64,000 nucleotides of DNA from Algoriphagus lutimaris (GTDB taxonomy: Bacteria; Bacteroidota; Bacteroidia; Cytophagales; Cyclobacteriaceae), in assembly GCF_017051705.1 (NCBI RefSeq), contig NZ_JAFIDJ010000001.1:1207786-1271785 (forward strand), in the 5' to 3' direction. The position numbers and the translations under genes were made by a program. This document shows, piece by piece, positions 46,415 to 55,830 of the stretch; the stretch's first letter is position 1; each line of letters starts with the position of its first letter. The notes below the pieces were generated by a model that ran no database searches, was not told the DNA's origin, and worked only from the letters and a program-made list of their open reading frames with translations.

Positions 46415-46731
46415 ATTCGAAAGTTACTATTTAATCTCACGCCAAATTCAAGTGATCATCGAGCGAAAGGCTTTGATCTACAGACAGCATTTTTTTTTCA
46501 ATAAGTGGTATGATAAACCAAACCGACAACAGAAACTTAAATCTTCTTTTCATTCGTTGATCAAATCTGTAATCCTGATGAGAAATTCCTGCTTTCTATT
46601 GATTTCATTAAAATCCTAGGATTTTTTTTCGTCAAATAGTAAAGAGAAAGTGGGTCGACAAGAGCTATTTTCCATTTTAACTATCATCAAATGAAGTAAT
46701 CCTAAATCAATCAAAAACCAATAATAGACCT
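46415..46731. promoter_or_regulatory. Divergent intergenic region
   Basis: 317 bases between the sensor kinase (minus) and the first DUF4440-like gene (plus). No gene is visible. It must hold promoters in both directions, but neither matches TTG-N-TAnnTTTG well enough for me to place them. Confidence 0.35.
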
Positions 46732-47181
46732 ATGAAAAAGACATTATTCGCGCTATTAATCACACTCATCAGTACTACATGGCTCTACGCACAATCGCCT
46801 GATGAGCAGGAAATCAAAAAGCTATCAATGGACAAATGGCAATGGATGGCTGATAAAGATGTAGATAAGCTTGAAAATCTTTTTGACGACAAAGCCAAGT
46901 TTGTCCATATGAGTGGATCGTGGAAAAAGGAAAAAGAGCTAGAAATTATTGAAACAGGAAGCATCTGGTATAAAAATGCTGAAGTCCACGATACAGCTAT
47001 TGAAGTTTCCGGAAACACGGCGGTGGTATGGAATCGAATCACTTTAACTGCACACGTAAGAGGAAATGATGTGGAAAATGAATTTACAGTCACCGAAGTC
47101 TATCAAAAGCAAGGGCATGATTGGAAAATGCTGGTTTTCACATTTAGTAGTGTAAGGGACACCCATGAGATTGAACATTAG
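46732..47181 (+). CDS. Secreted NTF2-like (DUF4440) protein, copy 1
   Basis: 149 residues. Signal peptide 1-20 (ends LYAQ). A single cone-shaped NTF2/SnoaL fold follows (EQEIKKLSMDKWQWMADKDVDKLENLFDDKAKFVHMSG, then VVWNRITLTAHV and FTVTEVYQKQGHDWKML). The central WMADKD-L-LFDD and F-H-M-G motifs are shared by DUF4440 proteins, often annotated as ketosteroid isomerase-like. Catalysis is uncertain. It is followed 14 bases later by a close paralogue. Confidence 0.8.
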   Translation: MKKTLFALLITLISTTWLYAQSPDEQEIKKLSMDKWQWMADKDVDKLENLFDDKAKFVHMSGSWKKEKELEIIETGSIWYKNAEVHDTAIEVSGNTAVVWNRITLTAHVRGNDVENEFTVTEVYQKQGHDWKMLVFTFSSVRDTHEIEH

Positions 47182-47195
47182 TCAAACATAGCATC

Positions 47196-47630
47196 ATGAA
47201 AATAGCAATATTAGGATTCCTTCTTTCATTCTTATCATTTCAATTTTCGATGGCTCAAGAAGAAGGTTTAAAGAATCAAATCATTGAGCTCTCAAAGACC
47301 AAATGGGAATGGATGGCTAATAAGGAAGCTGATAAATTAGCGGAATTATTCGATGATCAATCTGTGTTCGTCCATATGGGTGGTTCCTGGGGAAAAGAGC
47401 GAGAAGTCAATATTATCAGAAGCGGTGGCATTTGGTATAAGAAAGCAGAAATCCATGAGGTCTCCGTCGAAATCATCGACAATACGGCTATTCTACTCAA
47501 CAGGATCACCTTAATCGCAGAGGTGGGTGGCAATGAGGTGACCAATCCTTTTGAAGTCACCGAAGTTTACATTAAAAAAGCCGAAGGATGGAAATTGGGC
47601 TCACTTTCCTTTACGAAGTTACTTCAATAA
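47196..47630 (+). CDS. Secreted NTF2-like (DUF4440) protein, copy 2
   Basis: 144 residues and a tandem duplicate of the preceding gene (same WEWMANKEADKLAELFDDQSVFVHMGGSW core). Signal peptide ends MAQ at about residue 20. As with copy 1, the fold is clear and the function is not. The pair precedes the molybdenum hydroxylase genes by 180 bases on the same strand; any link is speculative. Confidence 0.8.
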   Translation: MKIAILGFLLSFLSFQFSMAQEEGLKNQIIELSKTKWEWMANKEADKLAELFDDQSVFVHMGGSWGKEREVNIIRSGGIWYKKAEIHEVSVEIIDNTAILLNRITLIAEVGGNEVTNPFEVTEVYIKKAEGWKLGSLSFTKLLQ

Positions 47631-47812
47631 GCCAATCTTTCAGGGACAGCTGTCTTGCTTATAAATCAAGTTTTGAACTAAGTTCAAAATTACTTAAAAT
47701 CCATGATTTCAAAGGCTTAAAGTAAGTTTTGATTCATCTTTTTCAATTATAAAGGTATCAACCTATGAATCTTTTGTAACTTATAAAAAGCTATATAACC
47801 AGTTCTAATCCC

Positions 47813-50053
47813 ATGCAAAACCAATTTTCAAACCTAAGCAGAAGATCATTTTTAAAATCCTCCGCATTGGCAGGAGGAGGTTTATTATTAAGCTTTAGCT
47901 GGTTGGCAGGTTGTAAACCCAATACGGAAGAGTTATTGACCTTACCGGAGGAGTGGTTTCGAATGAATGGCTATATCCGCATTGGGGATAATGGAGTAAT
48001 CACCATCATGTCTCCCAATCCAGAGGGCGGACAGAACATCAAGACTTCCATGCCGATGATCGTGGCGGAAGAGCTGGATGCAGACTGGTCAAAAGTGATC
48101 GTTGAACAAGCCCCCTTAGACACAGAGAATTTTACTAGACAGTTCATTGGGGGAAGCCAAGCAATAAGGGTGGGCTGGACTCCTCTCAGAACTGCCGGAG
48201 CCACAGCAAGGCTACTTTTGATGCAAGCAGCTGCCAAAAGCTGGAATGTACCAGTTTCAGAAATAAAGACAGAAAATGGTTTTTTAAATCATCAGTCAAG
48301 TAATAAAAAGGCTCATTATGGCGAATTAGCCTCTTTAGCTGCTACTCTTCCAATTCCAGAGGAAGTAACACTAAAAAACCCATCTGACTTCAAACTTATA
48401 GGCACTTCCAAGAAGAATGTGGATGTTCCTAAAATCATCACCGGAAAACCACTTTTTGGAATCGACTACAAAAAGGAAGGAATGAAGATTGCCATGATTA
48501 TCCAACCTCCGGCTTTTGGAATGAAATTGAAATCCTTTGATGCTAGTCAGGCTAAGCGAATGCCTGGAATTGTCGATATTTTTCAAGTTAAATCCCTTCA
48601 GGATGATTATAAAAGGACATTTTTTGATACCGTCCAATTCACGGATTTAATTGCAGTGGTTGGGAATAGTACCTGGGAGGTGATGAATGCCAAAAAAGCA
48701 GTGGAATTAGAATATGAGCTGATGGAATCCTATGAAGAAAAGCGGGATATGTTTGGAAGAGAAGGAAGCAGGTTCGTTCCGGGAGGGCTTGAAAGCGATG
48801 ACTCACAGGAGCAAAAAATGCAAGAAGCTTCCAAAAATGCCCGAGTTCAAAGAAAAGATGGGGATCCAGAAACGGCTTTTGCTCGAGCCTCTCAGATTAT
48901 CGAACGCACCTATACCGCTCCTTTTTTAGTACATAACTGTATGGAGCCTATGAATTTCTTTGCCCATGTCAATGGAGACAAAGTTCATTGTGCAGGCCCT
49001 CTTCAAAAGCCAGAACTGACCGAACAGGCGCTATCTAATCGATTGGGAATTCCAGTGGAAAACATTGAAATAGAAATGACCCGATTGGGAGGTGGCTATG
49101 GAAGAAGATCCTATGCACACTGGTTGATTGAAGCTGCCGTTATATCGCAGAAGGTAAATGCTCCCATAAAGCTAATTTATACCAGAGAAGATGATATGAC
49201 AGCAGGAATTTACCGCTCCCGCTACCAAATTACTTATCGAGCAGCCTTGGATGAAAATAACGACTTGATCGGCTTTCATATCAATGGAGGTGGCCTTCCG
49301 GAAAACCCGTTGCATCCCAATCGTTTTCCGGCAGGAGCTGTTGAAAATTACTTGGTAGAAGGCTGGGAAGTCCCTTCCAATGTCACGACTGGTTCGTTCC
49401 GGGCACCAAGGTCCAACTTCAATGCCTCAGCAGAACAGTCATTCTTAGATGAAGTAGCTGAGGCAGCAGGAAAAGACCCCTTGGAATTCAGAATTGAACT
49501 GTTGAAAAAAGCAAAAGCTAAGCCTATAGGAGAAAACAATGACTACGACCCGGATCGGTATATAGGAGTTTTGGAATTAGTCAAAAACAAGTCCGATTGG
49601 GGAAAGCAGGAAAATGGTATTTCAAGAGGAGTTTCTGCCTACTTCTGTCATAATAGTTACGCTGCCCAAGTCATGGATTTAAAAGTGGAGAATGGTCAAG
49701 TAGCCATTCAAAAAGTAATTACCGCTGTCGATTGTGGAATTGTGGTAAATCCAGATGCAGCCAAAAACCTTTGTGAAGGGGCCGTAATTGATGGGATTGG
49801 AACAGCCATGTTTGGTGAACAAACCTTTGAAAAGGGAGTCCCTAAAAACAAAAACTTTGATACTTATCGAATGATTCGGATGAAGGAAGCTCCAAAAAAA
49901 ATAGAGACCTATTTTGTGGAAAACAATGTAGACCCTACCGGGTTAGGAGAACCTGCCTATCCTCCTGTATTTGCGGCATTGGCAAATTCATTGTATCAGG
50001 CTACAGGTAAGCGAATCTATAATCAGCCCTTTTCAAAGCAAATTTCCTTTTGA
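47813..50053 (+). CDS. Xanthine dehydrogenase-family molybdopterin-binding subunit, Tat-exported lipoprotein, copy 1
   Basis: 746 residues. Twin-arginine signal SRRSFLKSSALAGGG with Arg10-Arg11, followed by lipobox LAGC (Cys34), so a periplasmic membrane-anchored enzyme. The rest is the aldehyde oxidase/xanthine dehydrogenase large subunit of the isoquinoline 1-oxidoreductase beta type: GGSQAIRVGWTPLRTAGATAR, IEMTRLGGGYGRRSYAHWLIEAA, GSFRAPRSNFNASAEQSFLDE, and the C-terminal PTGLGEPAYPPVFAAL with the likely catalytic Glu. It oxidises an aldehyde or N-heterocycle with a Mo-pterin cofactor. Shares one 2Fe-2S subunit with a second copy downstream. Confidence 0.92.
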   Translation: MQNQFSNLSRRSFLKSSALAGGGLLLSFSWLAGCKPNTEELLTLPEEWFRMNGYIRIGDNGVITIMSPNPEGGQNIKTSMPMIVAEELDADWSKVIVEQAPLDTENFTRQFIGGSQAIRVGWTPLRTAGATARLLLMQAAAKSWNVPVSEIKTENGFLNHQSSNKKAHYGELASLAATLPIPEEVTLKNPSDFKLIGTSKKNVDVPKIITGKPLFGIDYKKEGMKIAMIIQPPAFGMKLKSFDASQAKRMPGIVDIFQVKSLQDDYKRTFFDTVQFTDLIAVVGNSTWEVMNAKKAVELEYELMESYEEKRDMFGREGSRFVPGGLESDDSQEQKMQEASKNARVQRKDGDPETAFARASQIIERTYTAPFLVHNCMEPMNFFAHVNGDKVHCAGPLQKPELTEQALSNRLGIPVENIEIEMTRLGGGYGRRSYAHWLIEAAVISQKVNAPIKLIYTREDDMTAGIYRSRYQITYRAALDENNDLIGFHINGGGLPENPLHPNRFPAGAVENYLVEGWEVPSNVTTGSFRAPRSNFNASAEQSFLDEVAEAAGKDPLEFRIELLKKAKAKPIGENNDYDPDRYIGVLELVKNKSDWGKQENGISRGVSAYFCHNSYAAQVMDLKVENGQVAIQKVITAVDCGIVVNPDAAKNLCEGAVIDGIGTAMFGEQTFEKGVPKNKNFDTYRMIRMKEAPKKIETYFVENNVDPTGLGEPAYPPVFAALANSLYQATGKRIYNQPFSKQISF

Positions 50054-50171
50054 TCAAGGTGCTTAAGTAATACAAAACCCTTAAATTCATTTAATTACAG
50101 AGGTTTTCATTTGATTTTCGTAAGAAATCACAACTGAAACAAGTTAATTTTAAACAAAAACTTACATCACT

Positions 50172-50630
50172 ATGGCCATATTTAATTTAACTGTTAACGG
50201 GAACTCCAAGCAAGTGGATGTGGATCCAAATACTCCTATGCTTTGGGTTCTAAGAGATCATCTAGACTTAGTAGGAACAAAATTCGGTTGTGGGATTGCT
50301 CAATGTGGTGCTTGTACCATTCACATGGACGGTGCTGCTGTCCGGTCTTGTCAACTCCCGGTTTCAGCGGCCGAAGGCGTAAAGATTACCACCATCGAAG
50401 GTATTTCAGAAAAAGGAGATCATCCCGTTCAAAAAGCCTGGGTGGAGCATGATGTTCCTCAATGCGGTTATTGTCAGGCAGGACAGATTATGTCTGCAGT
50501 GGCTTTATTGAAAGATAACCCAAGTCCCAGTGATGAGGACATTGACAATGCCATGAATGGAAACATTTGTCGTTGCGGTACCTATACTCGAATCAAAGCA
50601 GCTATTAAAACAGCTTCTCAAAACGTTTAA
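50172..50630 (+). CDS. 2Fe-2S subunit of a molybdenum hydroxylase (isoquinoline 1-oxidoreductase alpha type)
   Basis: 152 residues without signal peptide; it presumably leaves the cell bound to its Tat-exported partner. Plant-type ferredoxin cluster in [21 protein letters not shown] (about residues 40-60) and the second cluster in the helical domain, [10 protein letters not shown] and NICRCGTY. It passes electrons from the Mo centre. It lies between two large-subunit genes and 11 bases before the second, so it is likely to serve both. No cytochrome c subunit gene follows, unlike many related operons. Confidence 0.94.
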   Translation: MAIFNLTVNGNSKQVDVDPNTPMLWVLRDHLDLVGTKFGCGIAQCGACTIHMDGAAVRSCQLPVSAAEGVKITTIEGISEKGDHPVQKAWVEHDVPQCGYCQAGQIMSAVALLKDNPSPSDEDIDNAMNGNICRCGTYTRIKAAIKTASQNV

Positions 50631-50641
50631 ACTAGCAGATT

Positions 50642-52912
50642 ATGACATTAATAGATAAGAAATTAAATAGAAGATCATTTTTAAAGGTTTCAACTCTTGC
50701 TGGTGGTGGGATGATGCTAAGCTTCAGTTGGCTAGCTGGATGCAAACCCACGCCGGAAGAAGTGATGACCATGCCTGAGGAATGGTTTGAAATCAATAGT
50801 TATATCAAAATTGGCGACAACGGAGTGGTTACGCTATTTAACCCGAATCCTGAATTCGGTTCCAATGTAAAAACTTCACTTCCCATGCTATTGGCTGAAG
50901 AATTGGATGTGGATTGGAAAAATGTGCTTGTAGAACAAGCTGATTTTTATCCGGAACGATTCGATCGTCAGTTTACCGGAGGAAGCCAAGGAGTTCGGTC
51001 AGCTTGGACCCCATTAAGAACTGCAGGTGCCACTGCCAGACAATTGATCGTAAATGCAGCAGCACAGACTTGGAATGTACCAGCCGGAGAAATTACCACT
51101 AGCGCGGGAATAGTTGAACATAATGCCTCTGGAAAAAAGGCTGGATATGGTGAAATGGCTTCTTTAGCTGGAACACTGGAAGCGCCAGATCCAGAGACAG
51201 TTAAACTTAAAGACATTTCAGACTTTCAGATCATTGGAAAATCCAAGAAGAACGTGGATGGAACCAAGATAGTCACTGGAAAGCCCATGTTTGCAATTGA
51301 CCATAAAGTAGAAGGAATGAAGTACGCGGCCATCGTACATCCTCCGGCATTTGGGATGCAATTAAAATCTTTTGATAAAAGTTCGGTGACATCCATGCCA
51401 GGAATTCAGGATGCATTTGAAGTGAACATCTTTAAAGATGACTATGCCAGAAACTTCTTTGACACCACTACCTTCCCTACAATCATTGCCATTGTAGGAA
51501 ATTCTACTTGGGAAGTATTACAGGCAAAGAAAAACTTAAAGGCAGAATGGGAAAAAGCTCCCAAATCTGAATTTACAGCTGCTGGCTTTAGAGGAAATAC
51601 CACACAAGTAACCGTACCTGAAGGCCTGGAAAATTCCGATACCCATAAAGCGAAAATGGCGGAGTATATCCAAAAACCTGGGAATATTTTAAGAAAAGAT
51701 GGAGATCCTGAAGGGGCATTTAAAAAAGCTGCAAAAGTAATGGAGCGTACTTACACCGCTCCTTTCTTGGCCCATAATACCATGGAACCTATGAACTGCT
51801 TTGCTGATGTAAGAGGAGACAAAGCAGTAATTTATGGTCCAACCCAAGCTCCTGAATTAATAAGACAGACGATTGCCAGCAGTCTAGGAATGCCTCAAGA
51901 AAATGTTCAAATCAACCTTGCCAGGATGGGTGGTGGATTCGGAAGAAGAGCGTATAGCCATCATATGACAGAAGCAGCTCTGATTTCTCAGAAAATCCAA
52001 GCTCCTGTAAAAATGGTGTATACCCGAGAAGATGATATGTCAGCCGGAGTGTACAGACCTACCTATTCAGCCACCTATAGAGCAGCATTAGATGAGAATA
52101 ACAACTTATTGGCTTTACATGTGAAGGCTGGTGGAATTCCAGAATCCCCAATCCATGCGAATCGCTTCCCTGCTGGAGCATTGGATAATTACCTAGCAGA
52201 AGGATGGCAGATTGAATCCAATATCACCATTGGGGCATTCCGTGCACCCAGATCCAACTTTATCGCTGGGGCAGAACAAAGCTTTTTGGATGAATTGGCT
52301 GAAGAAATGGGGAAAGATCCAATTGAATTCAGACTCGAGCTATTGAGGAGAGCAGAAACTGATCCTGTAGGAGAAGACAATGATTATGATCCTAAACGAT
52401 ATGCGGGAGTGTTGGAACTTGTCAGAGAAAAATCTAATTGGTCAAACGTACCCAATGGCATTTCAAGGGGAGTTTCTGCCTATTTCTGTCACAACTCATA
52501 TGTTGCTGAGGTGGTAGACATCAGCATCAAAGACAATCAACCCGTTGTAGAAAATGTTTATGCTGCGGTGGATTGTGGAATCGTAGTTAATCCTGACGCT
52601 GCGGCGAATATGGGAGAAGGAGCCATTGTAGACGGAATTGGAAATGCATTCTTTGGAGAGATGGCATTTGAAAATGGAGCACCTACCAAAACTAACTTTG
52701 ACAGCTATAGAATGATCCGACATAAGGAAGCACCTAAGAAGATCGAGGTTCATTTTGTAGAGAGTAATGAAGCTCCTACCGGTTTGGGAGAACCGCTCTT
52801 CCCCCCTGTCTTCGCTGCTTTAGGAAACTCCTTATACAAAGCCACAGGTAAGCGGTTGTATGAGCAACCCTTCCAACCCAAACTAATGGAAATGGAAAAC
52901 CTGAGAATGTAA
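50642..52912 (+). CDS. Xanthine dehydrogenase-family molybdopterin-binding subunit, Tat-exported lipoprotein, copy 2
   Basis: 756 residues, a tandem paralogue of the first large subunit. Tat signal NRRSFLKVSTLAGGG and lipobox LAGC (Cys34). Mo-pterin motifs are conserved: GGSQGVRSAWTPLRTAGATARQ, INLARMGGGFGRRAYSHHMTEAAL, GAFRAPRSNFIAGAEQSFLDEL, PTGLGEPLFPPVFAAL. Differences near residues 290-350 and 430-450 suggest a different substrate from copy 1. It is the last gene of the cluster, followed by a strong terminator hairpin. Confidence 0.92.
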   Translation: MTLIDKKLNRRSFLKVSTLAGGGMMLSFSWLAGCKPTPEEVMTMPEEWFEINSYIKIGDNGVVTLFNPNPEFGSNVKTSLPMLLAEELDVDWKNVLVEQADFYPERFDRQFTGGSQGVRSAWTPLRTAGATARQLIVNAAAQTWNVPAGEITTSAGIVEHNASGKKAGYGEMASLAGTLEAPDPETVKLKDISDFQIIGKSKKNVDGTKIVTGKPMFAIDHKVEGMKYAAIVHPPAFGMQLKSFDKSSVTSMPGIQDAFEVNIFKDDYARNFFDTTTFPTIIAIVGNSTWEVLQAKKNLKAEWEKAPKSEFTAAGFRGNTTQVTVPEGLENSDTHKAKMAEYIQKPGNILRKDGDPEGAFKKAAKVMERTYTAPFLAHNTMEPMNCFADVRGDKAVIYGPTQAPELIRQTIASSLGMPQENVQINLARMGGGFGRRAYSHHMTEAALISQKIQAPVKMVYTREDDMSAGVYRPTYSATYRAALDENNNLLALHVKAGGIPESPIHANRFPAGALDNYLAEGWQIESNITIGAFRAPRSNFIAGAEQSFLDELAEEMGKDPIEFRLELLRRAETDPVGEDNDYDPKRYAGVLELVREKSNWSNVPNGISRGVSAYFCHNSYVAEVVDISIKDNQPVVENVYAAVDCGIVVNPDAAANMGEGAIVDGIGNAFFGEMAFENGAPTKTNFDSYRMIRHKEAPKKIEVHFVESNEAPTGLGEPLFPPVFAALGNSLYKATGKRLYEQPFQPKLMEMENLRM

Positions 52913-52923
52913 TTTATAGATTC

Positions 52924-53009
52924 AGTGGTCAGTGATCAGTAAATTCAGAAGGATAAAGTATGAAGGCTGAAAGTAGTGGTCACTAGGCTGTAAATTCAGA
53001 AAGATAAAA
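52924..53009. repeat. Two-copy 35-bp direct repeat in the 3' region of the molybdenum hydroxylase cluster
   Basis: Copies at 52924-52958 and 52975-53009, offset by 51 bases, share AGTGGTCA at the start and GTAAATTCAGAA-GATAAA at the end. Non-coding; the sort of short intergenic tandem repeat frequent in this genome type. Confidence 0.5.
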
Positions 53010-53019
53010 GCTGAAATCT

Positions 53020-53048
53020 AAAAGAGGTCTTTTCAGGAGATCTCTTTT
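53020..53048 (+). terminator. Rho-independent terminator of the molybdenum hydroxylase cluster
   Basis: AAAAGAGGTCT (53020-53030) pairs with AGATCTCTTTT (53038-53048) over 11 bp with one G-U pair and a 7-base loop; the right arm ends in TTTT. Confidence 0.7.
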
Positions 53049-53085
53049 AATAGGAGACAGCATGCTCTAATCCCGTAATATCAAT

Positions 53086-53110
53086 AGCCCAGGGTTTTAA
53101 ACCCTGGGCT
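53086..53110. repeat. GC-rich perfect palindrome (REP-like)
   Basis: AGCCCAGGGTTT (53086-53097), one T, then AAACCCTGGGCT (53099-53110). A 12-bp perfect stem much richer in GC than its surroundings, between convergent genes. The CCCAGGGTTT-AAACCCTGGG core is familiar as an interspersed palindromic element in Bacteroidota genomes. The two genes that flank it, the Mo hydroxylase and the redoxin, could both use it as a backup terminator. Confidence 0.6.
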
Positions 53111-53258
53111 TAATAATTATTAAAGAGATTCCATTTCCCTGTCCTTCATATATAGGGAGGTCAAATCTTAATACCTACCTGCAGATAAACAGGACTATAG
53201 ATAAATCGTATAGCGCTTCCCAAAGAATCCATAACTTCCAGAGCTATTCAGAGAGTGT

Positions 53259-54386
53259 TCAAGACCCCTTTTTAATCAAAAATTTATTCAAAAAATCCCG
53301 ATTAAATCCCTGAACAACTTCTTCAATTTTCCCCTGTGGATTGATCAAATAAAAGGTCGGATATACATTGACCCCAAAATTTTGTCCTACTTGCCCGGCA
53401 TTGGCAATCACCGAAAATGAAGGATTAAAATAATTCATATAGCGAGACACTTGACCCTTGGAATCTTCCGGGTAAAAACTGATCAAGTTCAATCCCTCTG
53501 AAAGTTGATTGTTTTCCTCTGTTAGAAATTCCATCGCTAATTTACAATAGCTACAATTGATAGCTGAAAACATCACCAATACTTGCTGGTCAGCAAAATC
53601 CCCCGTTTCCACCCATTCATTTTTTAAATCAAACCCTTCAAAATCAGGAGCTTTTTCTCCCTTTTTCAACATCACCAAATCTTGGGTAGAAATTCCATAA
53701 GGGACTGAAACAAAGTTAGATGGGATCGAATATTGAGATTTTGAATTGGAGCTGCCAAAACGATATTGATCATACTCGTAAACTACCCTTTGAGATAATT
53801 CTCCTTTATAATAATTATTTCTTTCAAACCGCTCTGGCAATTTGGATTCACCATGAATGTAGATTCTAAACACCGTGTATACGCTATTTTCATTGATTAC
53901 AGTATCCAAATCCACCCGTGCATACATTGCATAGTTACTCTCTTGTAGAATAGTATCACCTGAATAATACCAGTCTTCTAAATTCATCAGGGTTAATGGA
54001 GAATATTGAATAAATCGATTGTTCAGGATGTTATGATCTCTTTCAATGGACTTATCGGAAGGAAAGATTGTCACTTCCCTTTTTGGATGATTGACCAATT
54101 TGAATTCTCCATTTTCATAAATCATATCTTCCCCTTCACCCTTTATTAAAAAGTCATACCCAAGGATAGATTGAGGATTTCTGTTGATATCCATATTTAT
54201 GCTTAAAGTATCCACCATACCCATAGGATTCGGGTAATAAGCCGTTTGGCTGAAACTCATATTTTCAATTTCATTCATTTTTTCCCTAGATTCTTCAAAA
54301 TCCTGCATAGGTTCTTGCTTGCAGGCAATAAAAAATGAACATAGAAGCACAGAAATCACCCAATTGATTGTATTCTTACCTGTCAT
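53259..54386 (-). CDS. Thioredoxin-fold (TlpA/redoxin-like) lipoprotein
   Basis: 375 residues from the ATG at 54386, which gives a signal peptide with lipobox FFIAC (MTGKNTINWVISVLLCSFF); the frame extends 28 codons upstream. Residues about 30-230 are a Bacteroidota-specific domain of unknown function. From about 240 a redoxin domain starts (KKGEKAPDFEGFDL) with the CxxC pair Cys278 and Cys281 in NCSYC and a cis-Pro in VYPTFYLINPQGKI. Outward-facing thiol-disulfide reductase or peroxide-linked protein; the partner is unknown. Confidence 0.82.
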   Translation of the reverse strand: MTGKNTINWVISVLLCSFFIACKQEPMQDFEESREKMNEIENMSFSQTAYYPNPMGMVDTLSINMDINRNPQSILGYDFLIKGEGEDMIYENGEFKLVNHPKREVTIFPSDKSIERDHNILNNRFIQYSPLTLMNLEDWYYSGDTILQESNYAMYARVDLDTVINENSVYTVFRIYIHGESKLPERFERNNYYKGELSQRVVYEYDQYRFGSSNSKSQYSIPSNFVSVPYGISTQDLVMLKKGEKAPDFEGFDLKNEWVETGDFADQQVLVMFSAINCSYCKLAMEFLTEENNQLSEGLNLISFYPEDSKGQVSRYMNYFNPSFSVIANAGQVGQNFGVNVYPTFYLINPQGKIEEVVQGFNRDFLNKFLIKKGS

Positions 54387-54735
54387 AAAAGAGCTTTTTG
54401 AACTAATATTAAATTCTAGATTAACTACAGTCATTAGTCGAAAAAAATACTTTTTATATGACAAAGACACTTATTTTGGATCAGCAGTTTAAAGAAATCA
54501 TCCAAAATACCTGTTAGCTATATGATCCTGCAATTTATTCCATTAAGAAAAAATCATCTCCGATTTTAGATAAATACCAAATGTAAATCTGGATGGAGGC
54601 AGTAAATGTAAAACGGAATAAAAGTCTAATGGATATGACAGGTCCTTTGAAAAAAAGAATCGATAATATAAAATTTAAACAGACTTTACCTAATTCATTT
54701 TTAAATGGCGAAACTTGGGAAATAATCTAGAACCT

Positions 54736-55830
54736 ATGAAGTATAATTCTACCCTGCAATTATTCACTTTTTGCATGTTCTTAACCTACCAGATTTCCGC
54801 TCAAAAAATAAATGAAATTCAGGTAATTGGAAGTCATAATAGCTATAAAAGCAAAATAGCTCCAGAAATATTGGATTACCTTTCCGAGGTCAATCCTGCG
54901 GCTTCGAATAGCTTAGCTTATGCACATATCCCATTGGAATCCCAATTGGACTTGGGATTAAGAAATCTAGAATTGGATGTATTTCATGACCCACAAGGAG
55001 GAAGGTATTCCTACCCCAAAGGATTGGAAATCATCAAAGCTGCTGGTGGAGAAATTCCTGATTACGATCCCTCTCATGCTTTGGAAAAACCTGGTCTTAA
55101 ACTTTTCCATGTACAGGATCTAGATTTCCAATCTCATTATTTATTGTTTGCAGATGCTTTGAAAGCATTAAAAAAGTGGAGTGAGCAACATCCTAATCAC
55201 TCCCCTATATTTATTTTGATCAATGCCAAAGATGGAAATATCCCTGGAACGCGGGAAGTCCTACCATTTACCTCTTCGGCCTTGGATAGCATCGATTTAG
55301 AAATCAGCACTCACTTGGGTATGGAACATCTCATCACGCCAGACATGGTAAAGGGTGATTTCCCAAATCTGGAAACTGCTGTGCTAGCAGGAAACTGGCC
55401 AGAATTGGAAGATGTCAGAGGAAAATTTCTTTTTGTCTTAGATGAAAATGAAGAAAAAATTGACCGATACTTACTTGCCAAACCTGACTTGAAAGATGCA
55501 GTCCTATTTGTCAATAAAAAAGAAGGAAATCCCACTGCCGGATTTAGGATCATCAACAATGCAAAAAAAGATGAAGCATATATTCGATCGCTTGTCGAAA
55601 AAGGGTACCTCATCCGAACTAGAGCAGATTCTGACACCAAAGAAGCAAGAAATGAGGATTACTCCACCTTTGAAAAAGCGATGGCATCAGGGGCTCAAGT
55701 AATTTCCACAGATTATTACATGCCTTCCACCTTCTTCAAATCCGATTATAAAGTTATTTTCGAATCCAACGAATATGAAAGACCAAACCCTATTTTGTTA
55801 AAGACCCCGAATTTTAGTATCAAATTTTGA
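54736..55830 (+). CDS. Secreted Ca2+-dependent phosphatidylinositol-specific phospholipase C-like protein
   Basis: 364 residues from the ATG at 54736, chosen for its signal peptide (MKYNSTLQLFTFCMFLTYQI, ends SAQ). PI-PLC-like TIM barrel: catalytic His34 in GSHNSYKSK, metal ligands Glu79 and Asp81 and second His84 in LELDVFHDPQGG, HVQDLDFQS, and the late IRTRADSDTKEARNEDYS block. This is the calcium-dependent PI-PLC1-like family of bacteria. Probably cleaves phosphoinositides or related phosphodiesters outside the cell. Its stop overlaps the TTG start of a metallophosphatase, so the products may be dephosphorylated next. Confidence 0.9.
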   Translation: MKYNSTLQLFTFCMFLTYQISAQKINEIQVIGSHNSYKSKIAPEILDYLSEVNPAASNSLAYAHIPLESQLDLGLRNLELDVFHDPQGGRYSYPKGLEIIKAAGGEIPDYDPSHALEKPGLKLFHVQDLDFQSHYLLFADALKALKKWSEQHPNHSPIFILINAKDGNIPGTREVLPFTSSALDSIDLEISTHLGMEHLITPDMVKGDFPNLETAVLAGNWPELEDVRGKFLFVLDENEEKIDRYLLAKPDLKDAVLFVNKKEGNPTAGFRIINNAKKDEAYIRSLVEKGYLIRTRADSDTKEARNEDYSTFEKAMASGAQVISTDYYMPSTFFKSDYKVIFESNEYERPNPILLKTPNFSIKF

